Positions 8,581-14,848 of a DNA stretch of 33,926 nucleotides are shown piece by piece (within the stretch, counting starts at the first letter, position 1; every line of letters starts with the position of its first letter). Source of the stretch: JAQBDA01 sp032124675 (GTDB taxonomy: Bacteria > Chloroflexota > Anaerolineae > Anaerolineales > UBA4823); the NCBI GenBank assembly GCA_032124675.1, contig JAQBDA010000062.1:1-33926 (forward strand), written 5' to 3'. The translations under genes were made by a program, and so were the position numbers. The notes under the pieces were generated by a model. The model did not search any database, was not told the DNA's origin, and saw nothing but the letters and a program-made list of their open reading frames with translations.

Positions 8581-9135
8581 CTACGACCCTATATTAGAGA
8601 GTTCTTCCAGCTTATCAGCCAGTATATCTAATTGTGTGATGATGTTTTCGAATTCTTCCCTGGAGGGAATATCACGTTCCTTGAGCATCTGTTCTAGCTG
8701 ATCACCGTCATAGATTTCCGGTCTATCTGGTTGCCGCTTCTGGGGGATGAGCTTTTGCAAAAGATGGTTTCCTTCTGCCTCTAGGAGCTCTCCCTGAGCG
8801 ATCAGCGACTGGACGCGGTTTCTTATTTCATCATCGACATGCTGCAAGAAGGCTTTAGGAGATATAAGACCACGTTGTATTGAACTGAACCTGTCGCCGC
8901 CAGCCTGAATCAGGTTGGTTAGAATTGCGCGTGGTAAAAAACCACCCTGCCGTTTTTCCTGTTCGAAGATTATTTGGGAGAATGTGAGGGCAGTCAGTTC
9001 TTCCCCTGAGGCATGATCGATCACCTGCACATCATGCCCGCTTCTGATCAGGGATGCTATCGAATCCAGGGTTATATACTGTTTGGCTTCGGTATCATAT
9101 AGCTTCCGGTTCGGATAGCGTTTAATTACACGCAT
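8581..9135 (-). CDS. PhaR-type polyhydroxyalkanoate synthesis regulator (PHB/PHA accumulation DNA-binding domain)
   Basis: The first ~60 residues, MRVIKRYPNRKLYDTEAKQY, then YITLDSIASLIRSGHDVQVID and ELTALTFSQIIFEQEKR, match the PHB_acc_N DNA-binding domain of PhaR. In PHA-storing bacteria PhaR represses phasin genes and also binds granules. The remainder, about 115 residues, is helical and charged, without a clear second accessory domain. ATG 9135 is preferred because GGAG lies 7 nt upstream. A GTG two codons earlier at 9141 is possible but overlaps that site. It lies immediately downstream of the phasin gene on the same strand. No PHA synthase is present in the window, so its target pathway is not demonstrated. 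Confidence 0.85.
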   Translation of the reverse strand: MRVIKRYPNRKLYDTEAKQYITLDSIASLIRSGHDVQVIDHASGEELTALTFSQIIFEQEKRQGGFLPRAILTNLIQAGGDRFSSIQRGLISPKAFLQHVDDEIRNRVQSLIAQGELLEAEGNHLLQKLIPQKRQPDRPEIYDGDQLEQMLKERDIPSREEFENIITQLDILADKLEELSNIGS

Positions 9136-9207
9136 CTTCACTCTCCATGATCTTGGCTTGTAAGGGAGATTATACGCCCAATAATGGATTACGAGGGTTT
9201 AATAAAA

Positions 9208-9243
9208 GAGGAGATAGGGAAAGTGATAATCCCCTATCTCTTC
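9208..9243 (-). terminator. intrinsic terminator after the phasin gene
   Basis: Read on the minus strand, a 12-bp stem (core AGATAGGG / CCCTATCT, one G-T pair near the base) with a 12-nt loop is followed by TTTTATT. It begins about 18 nt after the phasin stop codon, so phasin can be transcribed separately from the PhaR-type gene. Confidence 0.8.
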
Positions 9244-9260
9244 GATTGATCTCGTCTAAA

Positions 9261-9638
9261 CTATGCCTGGGTCTTCTTCAGCTCGTCCACTTTTTTGGAG
9301 AGGGCAGAAATCTTTTCACTCAGCAGTTCGATATCCGCTTTTGTGGGGACATTCATCCGATCCAGGATATCCTCGATCCGCTTGGAGAACTCATCTTCGG
9401 CTTTCTCGGTCTCTTTCTTGCGGCGATCCATCACCTCCCGGACAAGCTTCTTGCCATCTTTTTCAGCGATCTCTCCCCGCTCGACCAGTTTGGAAACGAA
9501 ATCCTCGATCTCTTCTTGAGCAAGAGCTACCGCCCCGATGCCAGCCAGCAGCACTTTTCGAGCAGCCTCCAGTAGTGGATTGCGCTCAGCACCATTGTCG
9601 GTCGGATCCATTACCTCTTCTTTTTGTTTAGTTGCCAT
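9261..9638 (-). CDS. phasin-family (PHA granule-associated) protein
   Basis: A 125-residue, strongly charged protein. Residues 19-45 are amphipathic (NPLLEAARKVLLAGIGAVALAQEEIEDFVSKLVERGE is split here by the helix turn near Gly33), followed by a coiled-coil-like stretch rich in Lys and Glu to the end. The pattern LARKVLLAGIGA...FVxxLVxRGE is typical of the poly(hydroxyalkanoate) granule-associated phasin family. Phasins coat storage granules, and related proteins in organisms without PHA are thought to act at membranes or lipid bodies. AAAGGAG lies 7 nt before ATG 9638, and a good promoter lies at 9706-9734. The neighbouring PhaR-type gene supports the call, but the absence of a synthase leaves the granule type open. 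Confidence 0.82.
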   Translation of the reverse strand: MATKQKEEVMDPTDNGAERNPLLEAARKVLLAGIGAVALAQEEIEDFVSKLVERGEIAEKDGKKLVREVMDRRKKETEKAEDEFSKRIEDILDRMNVPTKADIELLSEKISALSKKVDELKKTQA

Positions 9639-9705
9639 GATATTGCTCCTTTAAATCTCTGGTAAATCTCTAGCTAACCGCTATGCCGCAGTGCGTCATA
9701 CCAGA

Positions 9706-9734
9706 ATTCTAACACACCGCGTCATGAAAGTCAA
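9706..9734 (-). promoter_or_regulatory. sigma70-like promoter for the phasin gene
   Basis: On the minus strand TTGACT (9734-9729), a 17-nt spacer and TAGAAT (9711-9706) form a near-consensus promoter. The predicted start near 9699 gives a leader of about 60 nt. The leader contains a direct repeat of TAAATCTC at 9652-9670, read on the plus strand, just before the ribosome binding site. Confidence 0.7.
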
Positions 9735-9760
9735 TACCATAATCCAGCACATTACATTGC

Positions 9761-9789
9761 TTGACTTGCCTATATTTCTCCACTATACT
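9761..9789 (+). promoter_or_regulatory. sigma70-like promoter for the lipid operon
   Basis: TTGACT (9761-9766), a 17-nt spacer and TATACT (9784-9789) form a near-consensus promoter pointing at the SCP2-like gene. Transcription would begin near 9796, placing the structured element at 9821-9874 inside the 5' leader. The two divergent promoters here are separated by only 26 bp between their -35 boxes, so one bound regulator, for example the PhaR-type protein, could affect both. Confidence 0.75.
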
Positions 9790-9820
9790 AAGCAAACCGC
9801 CGTCATTACCTTAAAATTAG

Positions 9821-9874
9821 AGGTTACGCAGTTCGAGGGAAACATCCCCTCCCTCTCCACAAACTGCGTATGTC
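9821..9874 (+). ncRNA. structured leader element, copy A (candidate cis-regulatory RNA)
   Basis: The element lies about 25 nt after the predicted transcription start and 32 nt before the SCP2-like ATG. ACGCAGTT (9826-9833) pairs perfectly with AACTGCGT (9862-9869), and nested inside GAGGGA (9835-9840) pairs with TCCCTC (9850-9855). A similar element occurs at 15691-15741, sharing GTTACG..GTTC..GGGAA and CCCTCTCCA.AAA.TGCGTA. I do not recognise a known riboswitch class. Calling it RNA is an inference from position and symmetry. Confidence 0.5.
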
Positions 9875-9906
9875 ATTAAAATATTATCAGAAGGGAGAAC
9901 ATCGGA

Positions 9907-10338
9907 ATGGGTGTATTTCGGGATGCCGATCAGTTTTACGATTGTGTTGGGGCATTGATGGATCGGGCGAAGCTAGATCCTCAAGTGGGTACAAAAATTG
10001 CCAAATCCGGCATAATTATCCAGTTTCGTTACACCGAGCCCGAGGCCATGAATACTATAAATGCCAGGGACAAGCCCCGTCAGCCTGGTGCTTACGTTGA
10101 CGTTATTCACGGGGAGTGTGATCTGAAGCCTGATATACTGATGACGATGAAAGCCGATATCGCCCATGCATTCTGGCAGGGCAAAGTCAATCTGGTCTCC
10201 GCACTATCAAAGAAACAGATCGTGGCAGAAGGTCCGATTCCGAAAATATTGAAGCTCCTTCCCGCTGTTCAACCCCTGTACAAAGTTTACCCCACACTGC
10301 TAAAGGAGAAGGGCTACGGCGATCTACTTTCAAAATAG
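9907..10338 (+). CDS. SCP2-like sterol-carrier/lipid-binding protein
   Basis: A 143-residue single-domain protein. A short N-terminal helix (FRDADQFYDCVGALMDRA) is followed by strands, including GIIIQFRYTEPEA and GAYVDVIHGE, then DILMTMKADIAHAFWQGKVNLVSALSKKQIVAEGPIPKILKLLP. The sequence 'xKADxAHxFWxGKxNxxxALxKxxIxxxGPIPKILKLLP' is typical of SCP2 domains, with the late helix covering a lipid tunnel. SCP2 proteins bind fatty acyl chains, acyl-CoA or sterols. AGAAGGGAG lies about 9 nt upstream of ATG 9907. Its stop codon directly precedes the ATG of the next gene, indicating translational coupling, and it leads the five-gene lipid operon. Confidence 0.82.
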   Translation: MGVFRDADQFYDCVGALMDRAKLDPQVGTKIAKSGIIIQFRYTEPEAMNTINARDKPRQPGAYVDVIHGECDLKPDILMTMKADIAHAFWQGKVNLVSALSKKQIVAEGPIPKILKLLPAVQPLYKVYPTLLKEKGYGDLLSK

Positions 10339-11481
10339 ATGAGTATGCAGAGACGTGAGGCTCTGATTCCGAAGGATGATGATACCAAACGCTTTGCATT
10401 CGTTATCCATCCGTTGTATGTTAAGTATATCCATGAGCATCCTTCATTCGGCTGGACCCGCTTGATACCGGAAAAACTTCTGGAATGGATCGCAGCCTGG
10501 GTGCCACCTGTTTATCTCTCTCGTATGATGGGCGGGCAATCTCCAACGAGTGACCAAAGAGTTGAAGGGTATCTGTACACTTTAGGTGCAACTCCGCGCC
10601 AGATGATGCAGCGCAGCGATAGATTTACGTATAATCGCCTGGTAAGAACCGCGCGTAAGGCTCAGAAGTATGGTGCTAAGATCATGGGATTAGGAGCCTT
10701 CACCAGCGTAGTGGGTGATGCAGGAGAAACCATCGCCCGCGAGCTGGAAATCGCCGTCACCAGCGGCAACAGTCTGACTGTATATGCGACAATCGAGACT
10801 GCAAAACTGGCCGTCGCGCGTATGGGGTCGTATGAGCTCAGCCAGGGAAAAGTGATGGTAATTGGTGCAACTGGATCCATTGGGTCGGCATGCGCCCGGC
10901 TGCTGGCTCCAGAGGTTCGAGAGATCGTGCTGGTATCCAAGGAAGAGCCCCGGCTGGTGGAGCTGAAAAACCAGATACGATCCGAGGCTCCGGGAGCCAC
11001 TGTCAGCATTGCCACCAGTCCGAATGGACTGCTTGGCGGGTGTGGTCTGATCATAACTGCCACTTCTTCTCTCGGGACGCGGGTTATGAATATTATGGAG
11101 TGCCAACCAGGCGCAGTCATCTGCGATGTTGCCCAGCCGGCGGATATCGACCCAACCGAGGCCGCTCAACGCCCCGATGTTCTAGTGATCAAGAGTGGTG
11201 AGGTCTTGCTGCCGGTGGAGATGGATTGGGGATACGACATGGGATTATCTCCCAGGAGGGCATATGCCTGCCTGGCGGAGACGATCCTTCTCGCAATGGA
11301 AGGACATTTTGTGGATTTCACTATCGGGAGAAATATCACCCGGGAGCAGGTCAACGAAATTGCCCGGTTGTTCCACAAACACAAATTCGAACTGGATGAG
11401 CTGCGTTCATACGATAATATTGTTACAGAAGAGTTATTAGAATACAAGCGGCGGCTTGCAAGAGCAGCGCTGGTAGTCTGA
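10339..11481 (+). CDS. long-chain acyl-ACP reductase-like (AAR-like) NAD(P)-binding oxidoreductase
   Basis: A 380-residue protein resembling cyanobacterial acyl-ACP reductase along most of its length. Shared features are AQKYGAKIMGLGAFTS (about 108-123), TSGNSLTVYATIETAK, the Rossmann motif VIGATGSIGSACARLL (about 174-189), DVAQPADI, and AYACLAETILLAMEGH ending in GRNIT (about 308-332). Cys311 occupies the position of the cysteine that, from memory, carries the acyl intermediate in AAR. AAR reduces fatty acyl-ACP or acyl-CoA to aldehyde with NADPH. The ~85-residue N-terminal extension has no assignment. The ATG abuts the SCP2-like stop. No aldehyde-deformylating oxygenase lies nearby, so aldehyde or alcohol, rather than alkane, is the likelier product. 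Confidence 0.75.
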   Translation: MSMQRREALIPKDDDTKRFAFVIHPLYVKYIHEHPSFGWTRLIPEKLLEWIAAWVPPVYLSRMMGGQSPTSDQRVEGYLYTLGATPRQMMQRSDRFTYNRLVRTARKAQKYGAKIMGLGAFTSVVGDAGETIARELEIAVTSGNSLTVYATIETAKLAVARMGSYELSQGKVMVIGATGSIGSACARLLAPEVREIVLVSKEEPRLVELKNQIRSEAPGATVSIATSPNGLLGGCGLIITATSSLGTRVMNIMECQPGAVICDVAQPADIDPTEAAQRPDVLVIKSGEVLLPVEMDWGYDMGLSPRRAYACLAETILLAMEGHFVDFTIGRNITREQVNEIARLFHKHKFELDELRSYDNIVTEELLEYKRRLARAALVV

Positions 11482-11508
11482 GTAGAATTGAATTACCAGG
11501 AGCAATAT

Positions 11509-12591
11509 ATGGCGGGCAAACGAGTGGTTTTAGTAACCGGGGTCGCGAACCAATGGGGGAGCCGTGTGGCAGCCTCCCTGCTGGCAGATCCAAAATACCA
11601 TGTGATCGGTATGGACAATATGCCACCTGAACCAGGAGTAGCAAGCCTGGACTTTATCGAAGCTGATATCCGCAACCCGTTATTGGTGGAACTGCTCCAG
11701 TCGGAGTCTGTCCACACGGTCTGCCATCTAAAGATCATTGAACAACCCCATCTCTCGGAAAGCGCTTTCGATCTGAACGTGATGGGAACGACGAAAGTGT
11801 TTGGTGCCTGTGCCCAGGCAGGTGTTCGTAAGATTGTTTTCAAGAGCAGCACTGCGGTCTATGGAGCCAGACCACGGAATTCGGCTTTCCTTGACGAACA
11901 GAGTCCCATGATGGGCAGTAGGAAGAACGGCTATACACGAGATCTGGTCGAGATCGAAGCTTTCTGCAATGGCTTTCGCAGACAGAACCCAAAGGTCGAA
12001 CTGACCATACTGCGCTATCCTAATATCGTCGGTCCGACTGCCTCTACAACCATGACGCGTTATCTCTCCGAGCGCATGGTGCGGGTGCTGCTTGGATTCG
12101 ACCCGATGATGCAGGTGGTGCATGAAGAAGATGTAATCCAGTCGCTTGTCCATTGCATAATAAACGACTACGATGGAGCTTACAACTTAGCGGCATATGG
12201 AGTAATGCCGCTGCGCAAACTGGTTGCACTGGCGGGGAAGTATCCTATCCCAGTAATACATTGGTTTGCGTACTGGGGGAGCAGCTTGTTTGGCGGCAGC
12301 GCTGCGGGTGGAGATGGCTTTATACCATTTGATTTGGATTACATCCGTTATCCCTGGGTAGCTGATACTACCCGGATGAGGGGGATTCTGGGTTTTGAGC
12401 CAGAATATACCTGTGAAGAAGCATTAAGAGAATTTGCTAGCAGGCAGAGGGTAAGCCAGTTTAAGCCGGATTCAACGCGGATGGCTCTGGATGAGAAGAG
12501 GCTGCGAGATACACTGGAAAGACGCCGCCGAAGCCGGGAGGGCAATTCGACTTTACTCGAAGAGCAGATGGAGGTAATCGATGACGAATGA
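11509..12591 (+). CDS. atypical extended SDR / NAD-dependent epimerase-dehydratase family protein
   Basis: From ATG 11509 the protein has 360 residues. AGGAG lies 6 nt upstream, so this start is preferred to the in-frame TTG at 11488. An N-terminal Rossmann domain shows VLVTGVANQWGSRVA, with a relaxed glycine motif of extended SDRs, then DIRNP, KSSTAVYGA and RYPNIVGP. The active-site tyrosine is probably Tyr142 (GYTRDLVEIE), but the expected lysine four residues later is Leu146, so conventional epimerase chemistry is doubtful. The C-terminal ~50 residues are charged and helical. Position between the AAR-like and acyltransferase genes suggests a lipid substrate, possibly the aldehyde or a ketone, but none can be named. 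Confidence 0.78.
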   Translation: MAGKRVVLVTGVANQWGSRVAASLLADPKYHVIGMDNMPPEPGVASLDFIEADIRNPLLVELLQSESVHTVCHLKIIEQPHLSESAFDLNVMGTTKVFGACAQAGVRKIVFKSSTAVYGARPRNSAFLDEQSPMMGSRKNGYTRDLVEIEAFCNGFRRQNPKVELTILRYPNIVGPTASTTMTRYLSERMVRVLLGFDPMMQVVHEEDVIQSLVHCIINDYDGAYNLAAYGVMPLRKLVALAGKYPIPVIHWFAYWGSSLFGGSAAGGDGFIPFDLDYIRYPWVADTTRMRGILGFEPEYTCEEALREFASRQRVSQFKPDSTRMALDEKRLRDTLERRRRSREGNSTLLEEQMEVIDDE

Positions 12592-13855
12592 GGCTGGGGA
12601 GCGTATCCGCTGCTCTGCACTAACCAGAGCGGGAACACAATGTAAGAATTTCAGCCTTGAAGGATCTGAGTTCTGCAGGGTCCATCAACCATCAGATGAT
12701 GGCGATGAGGTTCTGGACGCCGAAGCTCTCGAGACTCCGCAGGATGCGGCGGGAGCCGTGGAAGATTCCGTGGACGAGACTGCTGAACAGGACCTGCGCC
12801 GGCAATTGTTAGCAGAGCTTGACCGGTTGATCGAACGTGTTCAGGCACTGACACCAGGATATACTCCACCCCCCTTCTCCCCACGCAGGCTGATGAAATT
12901 AATTGCCGAGAACGTGGAAAACATGACACCTGAAATTAGCTTGGGGATACTAGAAAAGCTTCGCAGCACAATCGGGGAGGATATATTTGACGTTGATACC
13001 TGGAAAGGCATCTGGTACATGCTGAACTATACGCTCGAGTACCAGGGGGATATCTTGCGGCGGAGAATTACGGGTGAATACGAAACGGATGAGTGGGGCT
13101 TGGATATGGAGATCGTCGATGCCATAAAGCCGTTTTTCGATTTCATGTATAACAAATACTGGCGCGTGGAGGCGACCGGTTTAGAGAACATCCCGGAAGA
13201 AGGAAGGGCTTTGCTGGTTGCCAACCATTCCGGTCAGCTCCCCTGGGATGGGACGATGCTGGGGACCGCTGTCTATAACGAACACCCCAATCAGCGCTTG
13301 GTGCGGACGCTGTATGCTGACTGGTTCCCCACCGTGCCTTTTATTTCATCTCTGCTAACCAAGACCGGACAGGCTTTGGCGAGTGAGGATAACGGGACAC
13401 GCTTGCTGGAGCAAGAACAGCTGGTTGCTGTTTTTCCAGAAGGGATTAAGGGGGTCGGAAAGCTGTACAAAGACAGGTATAAGTTGGCACGCTTTGGGCG
13501 AGGCGGTTTCGTACGGATGGCACTGAAGGCAGGTGCGCCCATCCTACCTGTTTCGATTGTTGGAGCTGAAGAGACCTATATCTCGCTGGCGAAGTCTCCC
13601 TTTATCGCCAACCTGCTGGGGCTTCCATTCTTCCCCATCTCGCTCACCTGGCCTTGGCTGGGTCCGCTGGGCTTTGTCCCCCTGCCGACCAAGTGGTATA
13701 TCGATATAGGAGAGCCTATCCCAATGGATTCTTATAGTCCCGATGAGGCTTCTAATGTTGTACTCACCACCCAGTTGTCCGATCAGGTGCGAAATATCAT
13801 CCAGGATATGATTTTCCTTCGACTGGCACAGCGCAAATCGGTGCTCTTCGGATAA
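12581..13855 (+). CDS. PlsC-type lysophospholipid acyltransferase with N-terminal zinc-motif domain
   Basis: A 424-residue fusion. The first ~36 residues carry C11-x9-C21-x10-C32-x2-H35 in the pattern RCSALTRAGTQCKN...GSEFCRVH, matching small DUF5763-type putative zinc domains. An acidic linker and helical region (about 40-180) lead to the acyltransferase: LLVANHSGQLPWDG (His216, Asp223, an H-x6-D spacing seen in one PlsC subgroup) and VFPEGIKG at 284-291. PlsC enzymes esterify glycerophospholipids or related acceptors at the inner membrane face. The ATG overlaps the SDR stop by 11 nt, with GGAGG 7 nt upstream, showing tight coupling. The zinc domain could recruit a partner or ACP, which is speculation. 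Confidence 0.85.
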   Translation: MTNEAGERIRCSALTRAGTQCKNFSLEGSEFCRVHQPSDDGDEVLDAEALETPQDAAGAVEDSVDETAEQDLRRQLLAELDRLIERVQALTPGYTPPPFSPRRLMKLIAENVENMTPEISLGILEKLRSTIGEDIFDVDTWKGIWYMLNYTLEYQGDILRRRITGEYETDEWGLDMEIVDAIKPFFDFMYNKYWRVEATGLENIPEEGRALLVANHSGQLPWDGTMLGTAVYNEHPNQRLVRTLYADWFPTVPFISSLLTKTGQALASEDNGTRLLEQEQLVAVFPEGIKGVGKLYKDRYKLARFGRGGFVRMALKAGAPILPVSIVGAEETYISLAKSPFIANLLGLPFFPISLTWPWLGPLGFVPLPTKWYIDIGEPIPMDSYSPDEASNVVLTTQLSDQVRNIIQDMIFLRLAQRKSVLFG

Positions 13856-13936
13856 GCTGCATTCAGCCTGCGTGTACATGGACTAACGGACGCACAGACT
13901 TAAACTAACCGAACGAAACAGGTAAGAATTCAACCC

Positions 13937-14338
13937 ATGCCAGTATATAAATCATCGGACCAGCTGATTGCTGTGTTGAAGTCGTTATTCCAGAATATCG
14001 GAGAAGCTGATCTATCCGCGGCAGACTCGGTTTCCTCATCAAAGATGATTATACGGATAAGCTTTACTGATCCCATCGCAGAACTTACAATAAATGCGCG
14101 CGTAATACCAATCAAATTCACCTACGGTAGGATGAACTTACGACCTGATTTTGATATTCAGATGTCCGCTGATGCCTTTCATGAGATAATGCTGGGAGAG
14201 CTTCCGCTGCGTATGGCGGTAGGGAGCGGGCAGATGAAGGTCAAGGGACCAATCCACAAGTCTTTTGCCCTGGCAGATATCTTCCACCACGGTCAGGCCG
14301 CCTATCGGGATATCCTGAGTGAACAAGGTCTTGAGTGA
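13937..14338 (+). CDS. SCP2-like lipid-binding protein, second copy
   Basis: A 133-residue protein with the SCP2 layout: N-terminal helix (SSDQLIAVLKSLFQNIG), strands (KMIIRISFTDPIAELTINARV), DFDIQMSADAFHEIMLGELPLRMAVGSGQMKVKGPIHKSFALADIF, then a C-terminal helix. The closing pattern 'QMKVKGPIHKSFALAD' parallels 'QIVAEGPIPKILKLLP' in the SCP2-like protein at 9907, though overall similarity is low, so the two are divergent paralogues at best. It lies 81 nt after the acyltransferase and closes the lipid operon. No strong Shine-Dalgarno precedes ATG 13937. Its last codons lie inside a 16-bp tandem repeat that has altered the C-terminus. Confidence 0.72.
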   Translation: MPVYKSSDQLIAVLKSLFQNIGEADLSAADSVSSSKMIIRISFTDPIAELTINARVIPIKFTYGRMNLRPDFDIQMSADAFHEIMLGELPLRMAVGSGQMKVKGPIHKSFALADIFHHGQAAYRDILSEQGLE

Positions 14339-14362
14339 ACAAGGCCTTGAGTGAACAAGGTC
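14315..14362 (+). repeat. three tandem copies of a 16-bp unit spanning the SCP2-like stop codon
   Basis: The unit TTGAGTGAACAAGGTC occurs at 14315-14330 (first base C), 14331-14346 (one C for T) and 14347-14362. Because 16 is not a multiple of three, the extra copies moved the stop: with one copy the protein would end SEQGLK, and now it ends SEQGLE. Confidence 0.95.
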
Positions 14363-14417
14363 TGAAATAGTAGTTTAATTTACCCGGAAAGTATTAAATC
14401 GATCAGAAAAACGACTA

Positions 14418-14764
14418 TTAATTCTGGTAGTGAGCCTCGAGGGTCATTTCCAGGTCTGATAGGACTCTCGTCAGCCTGCAGATCGGAGTGTCGAATTTGA
14501 TGCGCCCACAGCCTCTTTTCCTGGCCTCAATAATACACTGGATCACCTGCGGATTGTAACCTGAGTTCTGAATTTCCATAATCTCTTCGTTGACCAAACG
14601 TCGGGTGATGGGTATTCCGTGATGTCCCAATACTTGCTTGTAATACGAATAATCTACCGCCAGGTCTAATGTGGCTGATTCAAACCCTCGATGCGCGAGG
14701 TTATCCTATCAGCGTAGCTCAGCCCTCCACCCGCCAGTACTAATGCCGTTTTCCCACCGCTCAT
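14418..14764 (-). pseudogene. remnant of a patatin-like phospholipase gene (internal deletion plus frame break)
   Basis: On the minus strand ATG 14764 begins MSGGKTALVLAGGG, the characteristic N-terminus and oxyanion glycine run of patatin-like phospholipases. After that the frame degenerates. In another frame the strand then reads LAHRGFESATLDLAVDYSYYKQVLGHHGIPIT and continues to a stop at 14418, which resembles the C-terminal region of the same long patatin subfamily. The middle, including the GxSxG serine and DG catalytic aspartate, is missing, and stops (TGA, TAG) precede the C-terminal part in its own frame. This explains the otherwise gene-poor stretch between the second SCP2-like gene and the intact patatin. 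It lies head-to-head with that intact gene, which belongs to a different, shorter subgroup. Confidence 0.8.
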
Positions 14765-14835
14765 ATGCTTACTCCGTCGATGATAGCTGGCAGAAAATAT
14801 AGCATCTGGAGGATGCGTGTCAATGACATTTCCGA

Positions 14836-14841
14836 TATAAT
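14836..14841 (+). promoter_or_regulatory. -10 box (TATAAT) positioned for a leaderless patatin mRNA
   Basis: A perfect TATAAT ends 7 nt before ATG 14849, and no Shine-Dalgarno sits at a usable distance from that ATG. Transcription starting at the normal distance would begin at or next to the start codon. No good -35 box is visible. Confidence 0.45.
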
Positions 14842-14848
14842 TATTCCT

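Noticed and set aside
9821..9874. T-arm/acceptor-like string GTTCGAG...CCTCTCCA suggesting a tRNA gene or fragment
   Set aside because: No GGAGAGG 5' acceptor strand, D arm or anticodon arm lies upstream, and the arms pair in a different pattern.
10662..11169. Long open frames on the minus strand opposite the AAR-like gene
   Set aside because: They are shadows of a clearly coding plus-strand gene, have no recognisable domains and are serine/proline/threonine-rich in the manner of antisense frames.
14765..14848. Longer N-terminus for the intact patatin starting at 14765 or 14813
   Set aside because: The extra residues are not patatin-like, overlap the promoter-like TATAAT, and the GGAGG directly touches ATG 14813.
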